Of a DNA stretch of 64,000 nt, positions 49,236 through 57,797 are shown in pieces. The notes below the pieces were generated by a model. It saw nothing but the letters and a program-made list of their open reading frames with translations. It ran no database searches and was not told the origin of the DNA. The translations under genes were made by a program, and so were the position numbers. Source of the DNA: an uncultured Prevotellaceae bacterium (GTDB lineage Bacteria; Bacteroidota; Bacteroidia; Bacteroidales; Bacteroidaceae); assembly GCA_946617675.1 (NCBI GenBank), contig CAMOKH010000097.1, forward strand, positions 23,611-87,610, written 5' to 3'. Position 1 is the first letter of the stretch; every line of letters begins with the position of its first letter.

Positions 49236-51655
49236 CCAACCTGTTTATCCGTCTGGCCCGCTACTTCGGTCGCCACAGGGCCGTCTGCTGGCTGTCGATG
49301 GCAGCCCTGTTTGCCGTGCTGGGCTATTTTGCCGCCCAGATTCACTTAGAGGAGGACATCAACAAGCTGATGCCCTCGTCGAAGAACGCCGACGGCACGA
49401 CGAAGCTCGCCTTTGCCGACCTGAAGATTAAGGACAAGGTGTTCCTGACGTTCGAGGGGGCCGACGCCGAGACACTTGGCCAGACGTGCGACGCCTTCGT
49501 CGAGGCACTGCTGGCCGCCGACTCGGCGACCCACGCCGTCGGCGACGTCTTCTACCGGTTAGACGACGACCTGCTGCCCGACGCCATCGACTACGTGTCG
49601 GCCCATCTGGCAGCCTATATCGACACGACGGCCTACGCCCGCTTCGACACCCTGCTGACCCGCGAGCACATGGCGGCGCAGATGCTGCAGAACCGCGACG
49701 ACCTGACGGGTGAGTTCGGCGAGATGTTTCCCGAGCTGATACAGCTCGACCCGCTGGGCATGCGCACGGTGCTCGCCGAGCAGCTGCCGCTGGCCCAGGG
49801 GCAGTACACGACCGTCGATGGCCACTTCTTCGTGCCTGACTCCACCGTCTGCATTGCCTTCATCACGCCCCGCTACTCGTCGACCAACACGGGCCAGGGG
49901 TCGGCGCTGTTTGAGACCATCAACACGCTGACCGGGCAGTTTGCCGCCACCCAGCCCGACGTGCGCATCAGCTACCACGGCACGCCGGCCAGCGGATATT
50001 ACAACTCCACGCAGATTAAGCACGACCTGACCACCACCATAGCCGGGGCACTGCTGCTCGTGCTGGCGCTGCTCGTTGCGAGCTTCCGCCGCTGGGACAC
50101 CGCCCCCCTGCTGCTCCTGCCCGTGGCCTTCGGCACGCTGTTCGGACTGGCTGTCATGTACTGGCTCAAGGGCGAGTTCTCGCTGCTGGCACTGGGCATT
50201 GGCGGCGTCGTGCTCGGCGTGGCCATGAGCTACGTGCTCCACGTGCTGACCCACCACCGCTACGTCGGCGATACCGAGCAGTTGCTGCGCGACCAGGTGA
50301 AGCCCGTACTGCTGGGCTGCATCACCACCATCGGAAGTTTCGCCGGACTGCTCTTCGTCAATACCGACCTGCTGCGCGACTTCGGACTCTTTGCCGCCTT
50401 TGCCATTCTCGGCACGACGCTCTTCTCGCTGGTTTACCTGCCGCAGATGCTCGCTCCGGCGGTGCGTCCGCTGCCGGCCTTCCTCGACCGCGTCGTCGGC
50501 TATCCCTTCGACCGCAAGCGACCGCTGATAGCCGCCATCCTGGCACTGACGCTCGTCGGCGTCGGCGCCTATCTTGCCGGCGGCACCCACTTCGACGCCG
50601 ACATGCACAACCTGGGCTATGAGGCCGAGATTACCAAGCACTCCGAGGACCTGCTCCGCGAGAAGACCTACACCGGCGACAAGACCAAGTACTTTGCCAG
50701 TCAGGGGCGCACCATGGAGGAGGCTATAGAAAGTTTCAAATTACTCGACCGCAAGCTCGACTCACTGCAGCGCATCGGACTGGTGAAGGGCTACACACGC
50801 ACCAACCAGCTGCTCGTGCCGCTCAGCGTGCAACGACAGCGTATCGAGGCCTGGCACCGTTTCTGGACATCAGAGCGGCTGGCCACTGTCCGCCGACTCA
50901 TCGGCGAGACGGCACCACAGGCCGGACTGCGCCCCGAAGCTTTCGCCTCCTTCTTTGACGCCGCCACCGCCGACTACCAGCCCGACCCGCTCTACAAGGC
51001 GGGCATCGTGCCCGAGGGCTATCTCTCGACGCTCACCGAGCAGTCGTATGGCGGCGACTACCTGGTGTTTACCGCCGTACGCTGCGCCAACGACTCAGTG
51101 CGCAGCAGCGACAGCGACTATATGCGCATCTGCGACGCCATCGCCAGCGACCCTCATCTGCTGGTGCTCGACACCTATTATTATACCACCGACACGCTGC
51201 TGCAGATGAGCCGCGACTTTGACACCCTGCAGTGGCTGTCAATGGCCTTCGTCTTCGTGGTGCTGCTGGTGTCGTTCCGCTTCAACTGGCGCTACACGCT
51301 GTTAGGCTTTGCGCCCATCCTGCTCAGCTGGCTTGTCGTACTGGGCGTGATGAATCTGTTCGGCGTGCAGTTCAACCTTATCAGTATCATCATCTCGACC
51401 TTCATCTTCGGCATCGGTGTCGACTACAGCATCTTCGTGATGAACGGACTGACGCAGGGCAACCTGCAGTACCACAAGACAGCCGTGCTGCTCTCAGCCG
51501 TCATCCTGGTGGTCACCGTCAGCAGCCTGCTCATGGCTCGCCATCCGGCCATTCGCAGCGTCGGCTTCTCGACGCTCGTCGGCCTGCTCTCTGCCGTCGT
51601 CCTGTCCTACGTGCTGCAGCCCGCCGTATGGAGGCTCATCCACAGAAAATCGTAA
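49232..51655 (+). CDS. RND/MMPL superfamily exporter
   Basis: Two sets of TM helices; VLGVAMSYVLHVLTHHRYV and IFGIGVDYSIFVMNG motifs. Confidence 0.88.
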   Translation: MTNLFIRLARYFGRHRAVCWLSMAALFAVLGYFAAQIHLEEDINKLMPSSKNADGTTKLAFADLKIKDKVFLTFEGADAETLGQTCDAFVEALLAADSATHAVGDVFYRLDDDLLPDAIDYVSAHLAAYIDTTAYARFDTLLTREHMAAQMLQNRDDLTGEFGEMFPELIQLDPLGMRTVLAEQLPLAQGQYTTVDGHFFVPDSTVCIAFITPRYSSTNTGQGSALFETINTLTGQFAATQPDVRISYHGTPASGYYNSTQIKHDLTTTIAGALLLVLALLVASFRRWDTAPLLLLPVAFGTLFGLAVMYWLKGEFSLLALGIGGVVLGVAMSYVLHVLTHHRYVGDTEQLLRDQVKPVLLGCITTIGSFAGLLFVNTDLLRDFGLFAAFAILGTTLFSLVYLPQMLAPAVRPLPAFLDRVVGYPFDRKRPLIAAILALTLVGVGAYLAGGTHFDADMHNLGYEAEITKHSEDLLREKTYTGDKTKYFASQGRTMEEAIESFKLLDRKLDSLQRIGLVKGYTRTNQLLVPLSVQRQRIEAWHRFWTSERLATVRRLIGETAPQAGLRPEAFASFFDAATADYQPDPLYKAGIVPEGYLSTLTEQSYGGDYLVFTAVRCANDSVRSSDSDYMRICDAIASDPHLLVLDTYYYTTDTLLQMSRDFDTLQWLSMAFVFVVLLVSFRFNWRYTLLGFAPILLSWLVVLGVMNLFGVQFNLISIIISTFIFGIGVDYSIFVMNGLTQGNLQYHKTAVLLSAVILVVTVSSLLMARHPAIRSVGFSTLVGLLSAVVLSYVLQPAVWRLIHRKS

Positions 51656-51720
51656 GTCGTCAATCGTCAATCGAAAATCGTCAATCGAAAATCGTCAATC
51701 GAAAATCGTAAATCGTAAAT
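51647..51720. repeat. Heptamer tandem repeat (AATCGTN) filling intergenic gap
   Basis: aatcgta-agtcgtc-aatcgtc-aatcgaa-aatcgtc-aatcgaa-aatcgtc-aatcgaa-aatcgta-aatcgta between stop at 51655 and ATG at 51721. Confidence 0.9.
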
Positions 51721-53025
51721 ATGTATGATGTCATCATTATAGGAAGCGGATTCGGCGGACTGGTCTGTGCCCACCAGCTGGCACAGGCGGGGCGGCGCGT
51801 CCTGGTGCTCGAGGCCCACTGGCAACCCGGAGGCTGTCTGCAGAGCTATCAGCGCAAGGGCCACACCTTCGACACCGGACTGCACTATATCGGCGGACTC
51901 GGCGAGGGCGAGCCGCTGCACGACATCTTCCGGCGTCTCGGCCTGCTCAGGCTGCCCTGGCAGCGCCTCGACCCCGACGGCTTCGACCGCATCACCATCG
52001 GCGACCGGACCTTCAGGCTGGCTGAGGGCTTCGACCGCTTTGCCGACGCGCTGGCCGACGAGTTTCCCCGTCAGCGGCAGGCGTTGCAGCGCTACACCGA
52101 CATGCTGCAGGGCCCTGACCCTGACCCCACGGTCAACGCCTGGCAGTGGCTCAACCAGAACTTCGACGACCCGCTGCTCGTCGACGTGCTCTCGGGCTCC
52201 TGCCTCAAGACCGAGCTGCGGCGCGAGTCGCTGCCCCTCTTCGCCTTTGCCCACAGCCAGAAAAGCTACATACAGAGCAGCTGGCGACTGCGCGGCGACA
52301 GCAGTCTCATCGTCAGCTCGCTGGTCGGCGACATACGCCGCATGGGCGGCGAGGTGGTCTGCCGGGCCGAGGTGGTGCAGCTCGTCGGCCACGACGGCCG
52401 CCTCACCGCTGCCCGCTGCAGCAACGGCGAGGTCTACGAGGGCTCGTGGTTCGTCAGCGACATCCACCCTGCCAGCGCGCTGGCCCTGGTCGCCGACGAG
52501 CGCATACAGCGGAGCATGTTCCGCCGTCAGCTGGCCATGCTTCAGAACACCTACGGCCTATACACCCACTCGCTGGTGCTGAAGCCTGGCGCACTGCCTT
52601 ACTTCAACCACAACAAGTTCGTCTATCGTGGCGGCAGTCCGTGGGACGAGGCCACGGAGCGCGTGATGCTGAGTTGTCGCGTGCCTGACGGCGATTCCAC
52701 CGGTGCGCTGCTCTTAGACCTGCTCACGCCCTCGTCAGCCGACCCAACGGCGCTGGCCGAGACGGTCGTGCCGGGACTGCGCGATATGGTGAGCGAACGG
52801 TATGTCAGCACGCCGCTGACGTGGCAGCGCTTCACGCGGACGCCCGGCGGCTCGGCCTACGGCATACGCAAGGACAGCCGCCAGCCGCTGCTCACCATAC
52901 TCTCGCCGCGGACACCCGTGGCCAACCTGCTGCTGACGGGGCAGAACGTCGTGCTCCACGGTCTGGAGGGCGTGGCCATGACGGCGCTGCAGACTATCGG
53001 TATCGTGTTAAATGGAAAAACGTGA
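51721..53025 (+). CDS. FAD-dependent oxidoreductase, phytoene desaturase/CrtI-like
   Basis: DVIIIGSGFGGLVCAHQLAQAGRRVLVLEAHWQPGGC dinucleotide-binding fold; C-terminal NLLLTGQNVVLHGLEGVAMTAL. Confidence 0.85.
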   Translation: MYDVIIIGSGFGGLVCAHQLAQAGRRVLVLEAHWQPGGCLQSYQRKGHTFDTGLHYIGGLGEGEPLHDIFRRLGLLRLPWQRLDPDGFDRITIGDRTFRLAEGFDRFADALADEFPRQRQALQRYTDMLQGPDPDPTVNAWQWLNQNFDDPLLVDVLSGSCLKTELRRESLPLFAFAHSQKSYIQSSWRLRGDSSLIVSSLVGDIRRMGGEVVCRAEVVQLVGHDGRLTAARCSNGEVYEGSWFVSDIHPASALALVADERIQRSMFRRQLAMLQNTYGLYTHSLVLKPGALPYFNHNKFVYRGGSPWDEATERVMLSCRVPDGDSTGALLLDLLTPSSADPTALAETVVPGLRDMVSERYVSTPLTWQRFTRTPGGSAYGIRKDSRQPLLTILSPRTPVANLLLTGQNVVLHGLEGVAMTALQTIGIVLNGKT

Positions 53026-53053
53026 AAAGAATAACATTAAATCGTAAACACTC

Positions 53054-53773
53054 ATGAGATATGCTTTAGTAACAGGAGGCAGCCGCGGCATAGGCCGGGC
53101 CGTTGCCGTGAGACTGGCCCGCGAGGGCTACCACGTTCTGATAAACTATGCCACCAACGAGGCCGAGGCGCAGCAGACGCTGCAGCTCTGCGGCGGACAG
53201 GGCGAACTGCTGCCCTTCGACGTCAGTGACAGTCGGCAGACGCGCGACGCCCTGGCACGCTGGCAGGACAGCCACGACGGTGAGTATATCGCCGTTGTCG
53301 TCAATAACGCCGGCATACGCCGCGACAGTGTGATGGCCCTGATGGCCGAGGCCGACTGGCACCGCGTGCTCGACATCACGCTGTCGGGGTTCTACAACGT
53401 CACGCAGCCGCTGCTGCCCGCCATGCAGCTCCATAAGTTCGGGCGCATCGTCAACATGGCCAGCGTCAGCGGACTGAAGGGCTTGCCCGGGCAGACCAAC
53501 TACTCGGCAGCCAAGGGCGGCATCATCGCCGCCACCAAGGCTCTGGCCCAGGAGGTGGCGCGCCGGGGCATCACCGTCAACGCCGTCGCCCCGGGCTTCA
53601 TCCGTACCGACATGACCGAGGGCCTCGACGAGGCCGAGCTGAAGAAGCTCATACCCATGGGCCGTTTCGGTAAGCCCGAGGAGGTGGCCGATGCCGTCGC
53701 CTTCCTCGCTTCCGAGCAGGCCGGCTACATTACAGGTAACGTTTTATCAATCAACGGAGGACTATACACATGA
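53054..53773 (+). CDS. 3-oxoacyl-ACP reductase (FabG-like SDR)
   Basis: ALVTGGSRGIGRAVAVRLA, VVNNAGIRRD, NYSAAKGGIIAATKALAQE, VNAVAPGFIRTDMTE. Confidence 0.93.
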   Translation: MRYALVTGGSRGIGRAVAVRLAREGYHVLINYATNEAEAQQTLQLCGGQGELLPFDVSDSRQTRDALARWQDSHDGEYIAVVVNNAGIRRDSVMALMAEADWHRVLDITLSGFYNVTQPLLPAMQLHKFGRIVNMASVSGLKGLPGQTNYSAAKGGIIAATKALAQEVARRGITVNAVAPGFIRTDMTEGLDEAELKKLIPMGRFGKPEEVADAVAFLASEQAGYITGNVLSINGGLYT

Positions 53774-54264
53774 AAAGACTCATCATCCTTTTAGCGTTCG
53801 TCATTTGCCAGGTGTCGTTGAGCGTAGCGCAGACCGTCACCCGCACACAGCACCGCGCAGCCGTCACGAAGGACGCCGTGACCACCGGCTCGATGACCAT
53901 CCGCAAGCCCGGCTACATCAGCATAGCCACCGACGGCGGCAAGGAACTGCTCATCATGGACGACACGAAGTTCACCATGACCCTGGGCGGTAAGAAGCAC
54001 ACCACCGACAGCCGGAAGAACGCCCAGTTTGCCACTTTCCACACGGTGCTGAAGGCCGTCATCAACAACCAGCCCATCCCTGCGGGCGACGACCTGACCG
54101 TCAGCGACAAGAACGGGCTGAAGACCATCACCATCACGCCCGAGAAGAAGCGACGCCAGCTCTTCACCTCGTTCGTGCTCGTCGTCGACGCCAAGACCTC
54201 GGCCATCCGTCAGCTGCGCATGAACGGACGAGGCGGCGACTATACCGAGTACAAGATGAAGTGA
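53770..54264 (+). CDS. LolA-like outer-membrane lipoprotein carrier family protein
   Basis: GSMTIRKPGYISIATDGGKELLIMDDTKFTMTLGGKK pattern; signal peptide; ATGA overlap with fabG-like gene. Confidence 0.65.
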   Translation: MKRLIILLAFVICQVSLSVAQTVTRTQHRAAVTKDAVTTGSMTIRKPGYISIATDGGKELLIMDDTKFTMTLGGKKHTTDSRKNAQFATFHTVLKAVINNQPIPAGDDLTVSDKNGLKTITITPEKKRRQLFTSFVLVVDAKTSAIRQLRMNGRGGDYTEYKMK

Positions 54265-54326
54265 CGACAATTGACGGCTATTTGAAAAAACTCGGCCAAA
54301 TTGTTGGCTGTTTGCAGAAAAAGACT

Positions 54327-54334
54327 TACTTTTG
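54327..54334 (+). promoter_or_regulatory. Bacteroidetes -7 box TACTTTTG for ilvD
   Basis: cttTACTTTTGcaagg (TACTTTTG) 30 nt before ATG at 54364. Confidence 0.55.
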
Positions 54335-54363
54335 CAAGGTCTAAGCAAATATTTTACGTCTTT

Positions 54364-56166
54364 ATGAAGCATCAGTTACGCAGTGCCGTGTGCACAGAAG
54401 GCCGCCGCATGGCGGGAGCCCGCGCCCTTTGGGTGGCTACGGGCATGAAGCAGGAACAGTTTGGCAAGCCCATCATTGCCATCGTCAATTCGTTTACACA
54501 GTTCGTACCAGGACATACTCATCTGCACGAGATTGGTCAAATCGTACGCGAGGAAATCGAGCGCATGGGCTGCTATGCCGCTGAGTTCAACACCATAGCC
54601 ATCGACGACGGCATCGCCATGGGCCACGACGGCATGCTCTACTCGCTGCCCTCACGCGACATCATTGCCGACTCGGTGGAATACATGGTCAACGCCCACA
54701 AGGCCGACGCCATGATCTGCATCTCGAACTGCGACAAGGTGACGCCAGGCATGCTCATGGCCTCGATGCGTCTGAACATTCCTACCGTCTTCTGCAGCGG
54801 AGGCCCAATGGAGGCCGGACGCTGGCGCGGCGAGAATGCCGACCTGATAACGGCTATGGTGAAGGGTGCCGACCCCACCGTCAGCGACGAGGAACTCAAC
54901 CAGATTGAGCAGTGCGCCTGTCCCGGCTGCGGCTCCTGCTCGGGCATGTTTACGGCCAACTCAATGAACTCGCTGACCGAGGCCATCGGACTGTCGCTGC
55001 CCGGCAACGGCACCATTCTGGCCACCCATACCAACCGTGTAGAACTGTTCCGCCAGGCCGCTCGCCAGGTGGTGAAGAATGCGCTGGCCTACTACGAGCA
55101 GGGCGACGAGAGCGTGCTGCCCCGCTCGATAGCCACCCGCCAGGCTTTCCTCAACGCCATGACGCTCGACATCGCCATGGGCGGATCTACCAACACCGTG
55201 CTCCACCTGCTGGCCGTGGCACAGGAGGCAGGTGTCGACTTCACCATGAGCGACATCGACCGCCTCAGCCGTCAGACGCCCTGCCTCTGCAAGCTGGCTC
55301 CCAACACCCAGAAGTACTCGGTTCAGGAGTGTGGCCGCGCCGGCGGCATACTCGGTATCCTGAACGAGCTGAGCAAAGGCGGCCTGATCGACGGTTCGGC
55401 CCGCCGCGTTGACGGGCTGACGCTGGGCGAGGCCATGCGTAAGTATAGCATCGTCGACGGCGACATCGATGCTGAGGCCAACCGCATCTACCAGAGTGCC
55501 CCCGCCGGACGATTCTCGACGAAGATGGGCTCGCAGTCGGCAGAGTGGGGGACACTCGACACCGACCGCGCCAACGGCTGCATACGCGACATCGCTCACG
55601 CCTACACCAAGGACGGCGGACTGGCCGTGCTCTTCGGCAATATCGCCCAGGACGGCTGCGTCGTCAAGACGGCCGGCGTCGACGAGTCGCTGTGGCACTT
55701 CGAGGGCCCCGCCGTGGTGTTCGATTCTCAGGAGGACGCCTGCGAGGGCATTCTCGGCGGCCGCGTGAAGAGCGGCGACTGCGTGGTCATCACCCACGAA
55801 GGCCCGAAGGGTGGCCCCGGCATGCAGGAGATGCTCTATCCCACCTCGTATATCAAGTCGATGCACTTAGGCAAGGAGTGCGCCCTGATTACCGACGGCC
55901 GCTTCTCGGGCGGCACGAGCGGCCTCTCCATCGGCCACATCTCGCCCGAGGCTGCCAACGGCGGCAACATCGGTAAGGTGAAGGACGGCGACATCATCGT
56001 CATCGACATCCCCTCGCGCACAATCAGCGTGAAGCTCAGCGACGAGGAACTGGCCGTCCGTCCCCAGCAGCCGTTGAAGCGCAACCGCCAGGTGTCGAAG
56101 GCCCTGCGTGCCTACGCCCAAAGCGTCAGCTCGGCCGACAAGGGCGGCGTCCGCGTGATAGAGTAA
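54364..56166 (+). CDS. ilvD: Dihydroxy-acid dehydratase
   Basis: [73 protein letters not shown]. Confidence 0.97.
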   Translation: MKHQLRSAVCTEGRRMAGARALWVATGMKQEQFGKPIIAIVNSFTQFVPGHTHLHEIGQIVREEIERMGCYAAEFNTIAIDDGIAMGHDGMLYSLPSRDIIADSVEYMVNAHKADAMICISNCDKVTPGMLMASMRLNIPTVFCSGGPMEAGRWRGENADLITAMVKGADPTVSDEELNQIEQCACPGCGSCSGMFTANSMNSLTEAIGLSLPGNGTILATHTNRVELFRQAARQVVKNALAYYEQGDESVLPRSIATRQAFLNAMTLDIAMGGSTNTVLHLLAVAQEAGVDFTMSDIDRLSRQTPCLCKLAPNTQKYSVQECGRAGGILGILNELSKGGLIDGSARRVDGLTLGEAMRKYSIVDGDIDAEANRIYQSAPAGRFSTKMGSQSAEWGTLDTDRANGCIRDIAHAYTKDGGLAVLFGNIAQDGCVVKTAGVDESLWHFEGPAVVFDSQEDACEGILGGRVKSGDCVVITHEGPKGGPGMQEMLYPTSYIKSMHLGKECALITDGRFSGGTSGLSIGHISPEAANGGNIGKVKDGDIIVIDIPSRTISVKLSDEELAVRPQQPLKRNRQVSKALRAYAQSVSSADKGGVRVIE

Positions 56167-56172
56167 GACCAG

Positions 56173-56260
56173 CCGGGTAACGCGTCTCAACCCACCGGGT
56201 AACGCACCTCAACCCGGCGGGTAACGCCGCTCTACCCGCCGGGTAACGCCGCTCGACCCG
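56173..56260. repeat. 22-bp tandem repeat x4 (CCGGGTAACGCnnCTCnACCCG)
   Basis: Units at 56173, 56195, 56217, 56239; each unit has short internal CGGGT/ACCCG complementarity. Confidence 0.85.
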
Positions 56261-56324
56261 CCGCCTCCGTATCATGAGCAGCCGCCTTAGCTTACTGAAC
56301 CGCCGCCGTCAGAAACAGAGCCAC

Positions 56325-56540
56325 TAACCTCCCGTCAGCCCTATAAATCGTTGATATGCAGACGGTTTGTGAATCATCGTCCTCCCGCCAGACCTCCCGT
56401 CAATCTCCCGTCAACCTCCCGCTTGCCTATAAGTGAGGTCCGACGGGACCTCAACGGGAGGTCTCGCCGCCCAACCTCCCGTCGCGTAACCCCTCTGTAC
56501 ATCGGCGTTTCAAGCGAATGCGGGAGGTCAGGAGGTTAAA
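56325..56540. repeat. Non-coding ACCTCCCGTCA direct/inverted repeat cluster
   Basis: Repeated cctcccgtca / cctcccgcca / ctcccgtcaa and inverted gacgggacctcaacgggaggt, gcgggaggtcaggaggt. Confidence 0.7.
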
Positions 56541-56569
56541 ATCAATTGTCTTACACTGAGAAAACTTTT

Positions 56570-56594
56570 CTCCGAATCGCTTGGCGCTTCGGAG
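56570..56594. terminator. Hairpin CTCCGAAtcgcttggcgcTTCGGAG followed by T-tract; overlaps promoter region
   Basis: ctccgaa/ttcggag arms then tttttttt; near-duplicate at 57064-57088. Confidence 0.7.
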
Positions 56595-56603
56595 TTTTTT
56601 TTG

Positions 56604-56611
56604 TATCTTTG
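56604..56611 (+). promoter_or_regulatory. Bacteroidetes -7 box TATCTTTG
   Basis: ttttgTATCTTTGcaccg upstream of 56665 ORF. Confidence 0.65.
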
Positions 56612-56664
56612 CACCGTCGCTTAGTCAGCCCACTTGTGGGCGGCGTATAATAATATTGAATGCA

Positions 56665-56907
56665 ATGAATGAAAGAATAACAGAAGGACAAGCTTCAGTT
56701 CTCAACCCTGTACAACTGCATCTATTGAGAATGTTTTCGTACATGAAAAGTGAGGCTCAGTTGAAAGAACTTAAAAAAGTGCTCGCCGAATACTATTTCA
56801 ACGAGGTGGAAAAAGGTATGGCCAACCTTGAAGACCAAGGACTTTGGGGGCGCGAGCAGAGCGATGCGGTAATGAACGAACATTTGCGCACACCATACGA
56901 ATCCTGA
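56665..56907 (+). CDS. Small hypothetical protein (possible antitoxin)
   Basis: 80-aa helical ORF MNERITEGQASVLNPVQLHLLRMFSYMKSEAQLKELKKVLAEYYFNEVEKG with own promoter. Confidence 0.6.
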   Translation: MNERITEGQASVLNPVQLHLLRMFSYMKSEAQLKELKKVLAEYYFNEVEKGMANLEDQGLWGREQSDAVMNEHLRTPYES

Positions 56908-56911
56908 ATAC

Positions 56912-57019
56912 ATGAAGCGCATCGTTCTCAACGACAAACATTTCAAACCACTGGACAATATCAGTTTCCCAAAACTGTTCGTACTAAAACTCATGGAGTT
57001 TGTCGAACGGCTAAAATAA
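56912..57019 (+). CDS. 35-aa ORF, possible remnant of a downstream partner gene
   Basis: MKRIVLNDKHFKPLDNISFPKLFVLKLMEFVERLK*, 5 nt after the previous stop. Confidence 0.35.
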   Translation: MKRIVLNDKHFKPLDNISFPKLFVLKLMEFVERLK

Positions 57020-57097
57020 GAAAAGAAAAGAAAAGACTGATTAACAACAGTTCAAAAATTTTTCTCCGAATCGTTTGGCGGTTCGGGGATATTTTTG

Positions 57098-57105
57098 TAT
57101 CTTTG
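57098..57105 (+). promoter_or_regulatory. Bacteroidetes -7 box TATCTTTG with upstream TTTGG
   Basis: tcgTTTGGcgg (57074) and ttttgTATCTTTGtcg. Confidence 0.7.
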
Positions 57106-57375
57106 TCGCCGACTCAGGTAGCCCGTAAGGGTGAGCGGGTCGAAACTTAGTGGTAAAAGGACGTTTACGAACGTTATCTTCAGCATCTGAATCTCGCAAA
57201 TTCAAGCACTTGAAGATACGCAACCGAAGCGTCCACTTTGGGTGTATTGTACCCTGTTCATCTTTGAACAGCTTCAATATATCTCGGCGTGGGCTATCGA
57301 GTTGCTTATCCTAGTGCGAGGCAATGCGAGAGCCCAGATGCGGGATAGGCGAAGTAGAGCACCCACGTCTTTACG
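57106..57375 (+). ncRNA. Candidate structured non-coding RNA or long structured leader of the downstream operon
   Basis: Nested stems GGACG(57159)/CGTCC(57230), TATCTTCA(57175)/TGAAGATA(57211), GAAT/ATTC; hairpins GGGT/ACCC and CTGTTCA-TCTT-TGAACAG (57254-57271); CGTGGG/CCCACG closing pair. Confidence 0.55.
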
Positions 57376-57423
57376 TTTAACACATTCAATCGCTGAATCG
57401 GGGTGGCTATAGGCAGACGGTTT

Positions 57424-57621
57424 ATGGCGTATGGCAAACATAATGAAACGACAGAGCATTCTAATCCTACTTCCCATGCCTTAAAAAGCTGTGATAATGA
57501 CAGAAAGGCTTTTGAAGCGCAGCAAGTACAACTTAACAATACGATGAATGCTGTTGAAAACTATATCAAACAACTTGAAATACTAAATACAAACCCTTTT
57601 CAAAATAACAAAGTATTATGA
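57424..57621 (+). CDS. Small helical protein, first ORF of ubiquitin-like cassette
   Basis: 65-aa ORF MAYGKHNETTEH...; its TGA overlaps the ATG of the next sORF (57618). Confidence 0.5.
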   Translation: MAYGKHNETTEHSNPTSHALKSCDNDRKAFEAQQVQLNNTMNAVENYIKQLEILNTNPFQNNKVL

Positions 57622-57758
57622 ACAAAATAGAGAAGACTTTAGAAGAAAGACGTGCGGAACTCAAGCGTAAATTACCTGAAGGTGGTAACATTTCTCTTAT
57701 AAAGGACAAAGAAAAAGATGGGGATTGTATTCAACTCCCCACTACCATTTATTGTTAA
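57618..57758 (+). CDS. 46-aa ORF related to the 48-aa repeat unit of the E2-like protein
   Basis: MNKIEKTLEERRAELKRKLPEGGNISLIKDKEKDGDCIQLPTTIYC; compare AALAAKRAELKRKLLEGGKITLKKDGNATG downstream. Confidence 0.55.
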   Translation: MNKIEKTLEERRAELKRKLPEGGNISLIKDKEKDGDCIQLPTTIYC

Positions 57759-57797
57759 CTCATATAGTTTACTTTAATTATAAAATACAATATACAA

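Noticed and set aside
56173-56260. CRISPR array
   Set aside because: Contiguous 22-bp degenerate repeats with no unique spacers and no cas genes nearby.
57041-57277. 78-aa - strand ORF MKLFKDEQGTIHPKWTLRLRIFKCLNLRDSDAED...
   Set aside because: Coincides with nested RNA stems and a forward promoter; more likely an artefact of a structured RNA than a gene.
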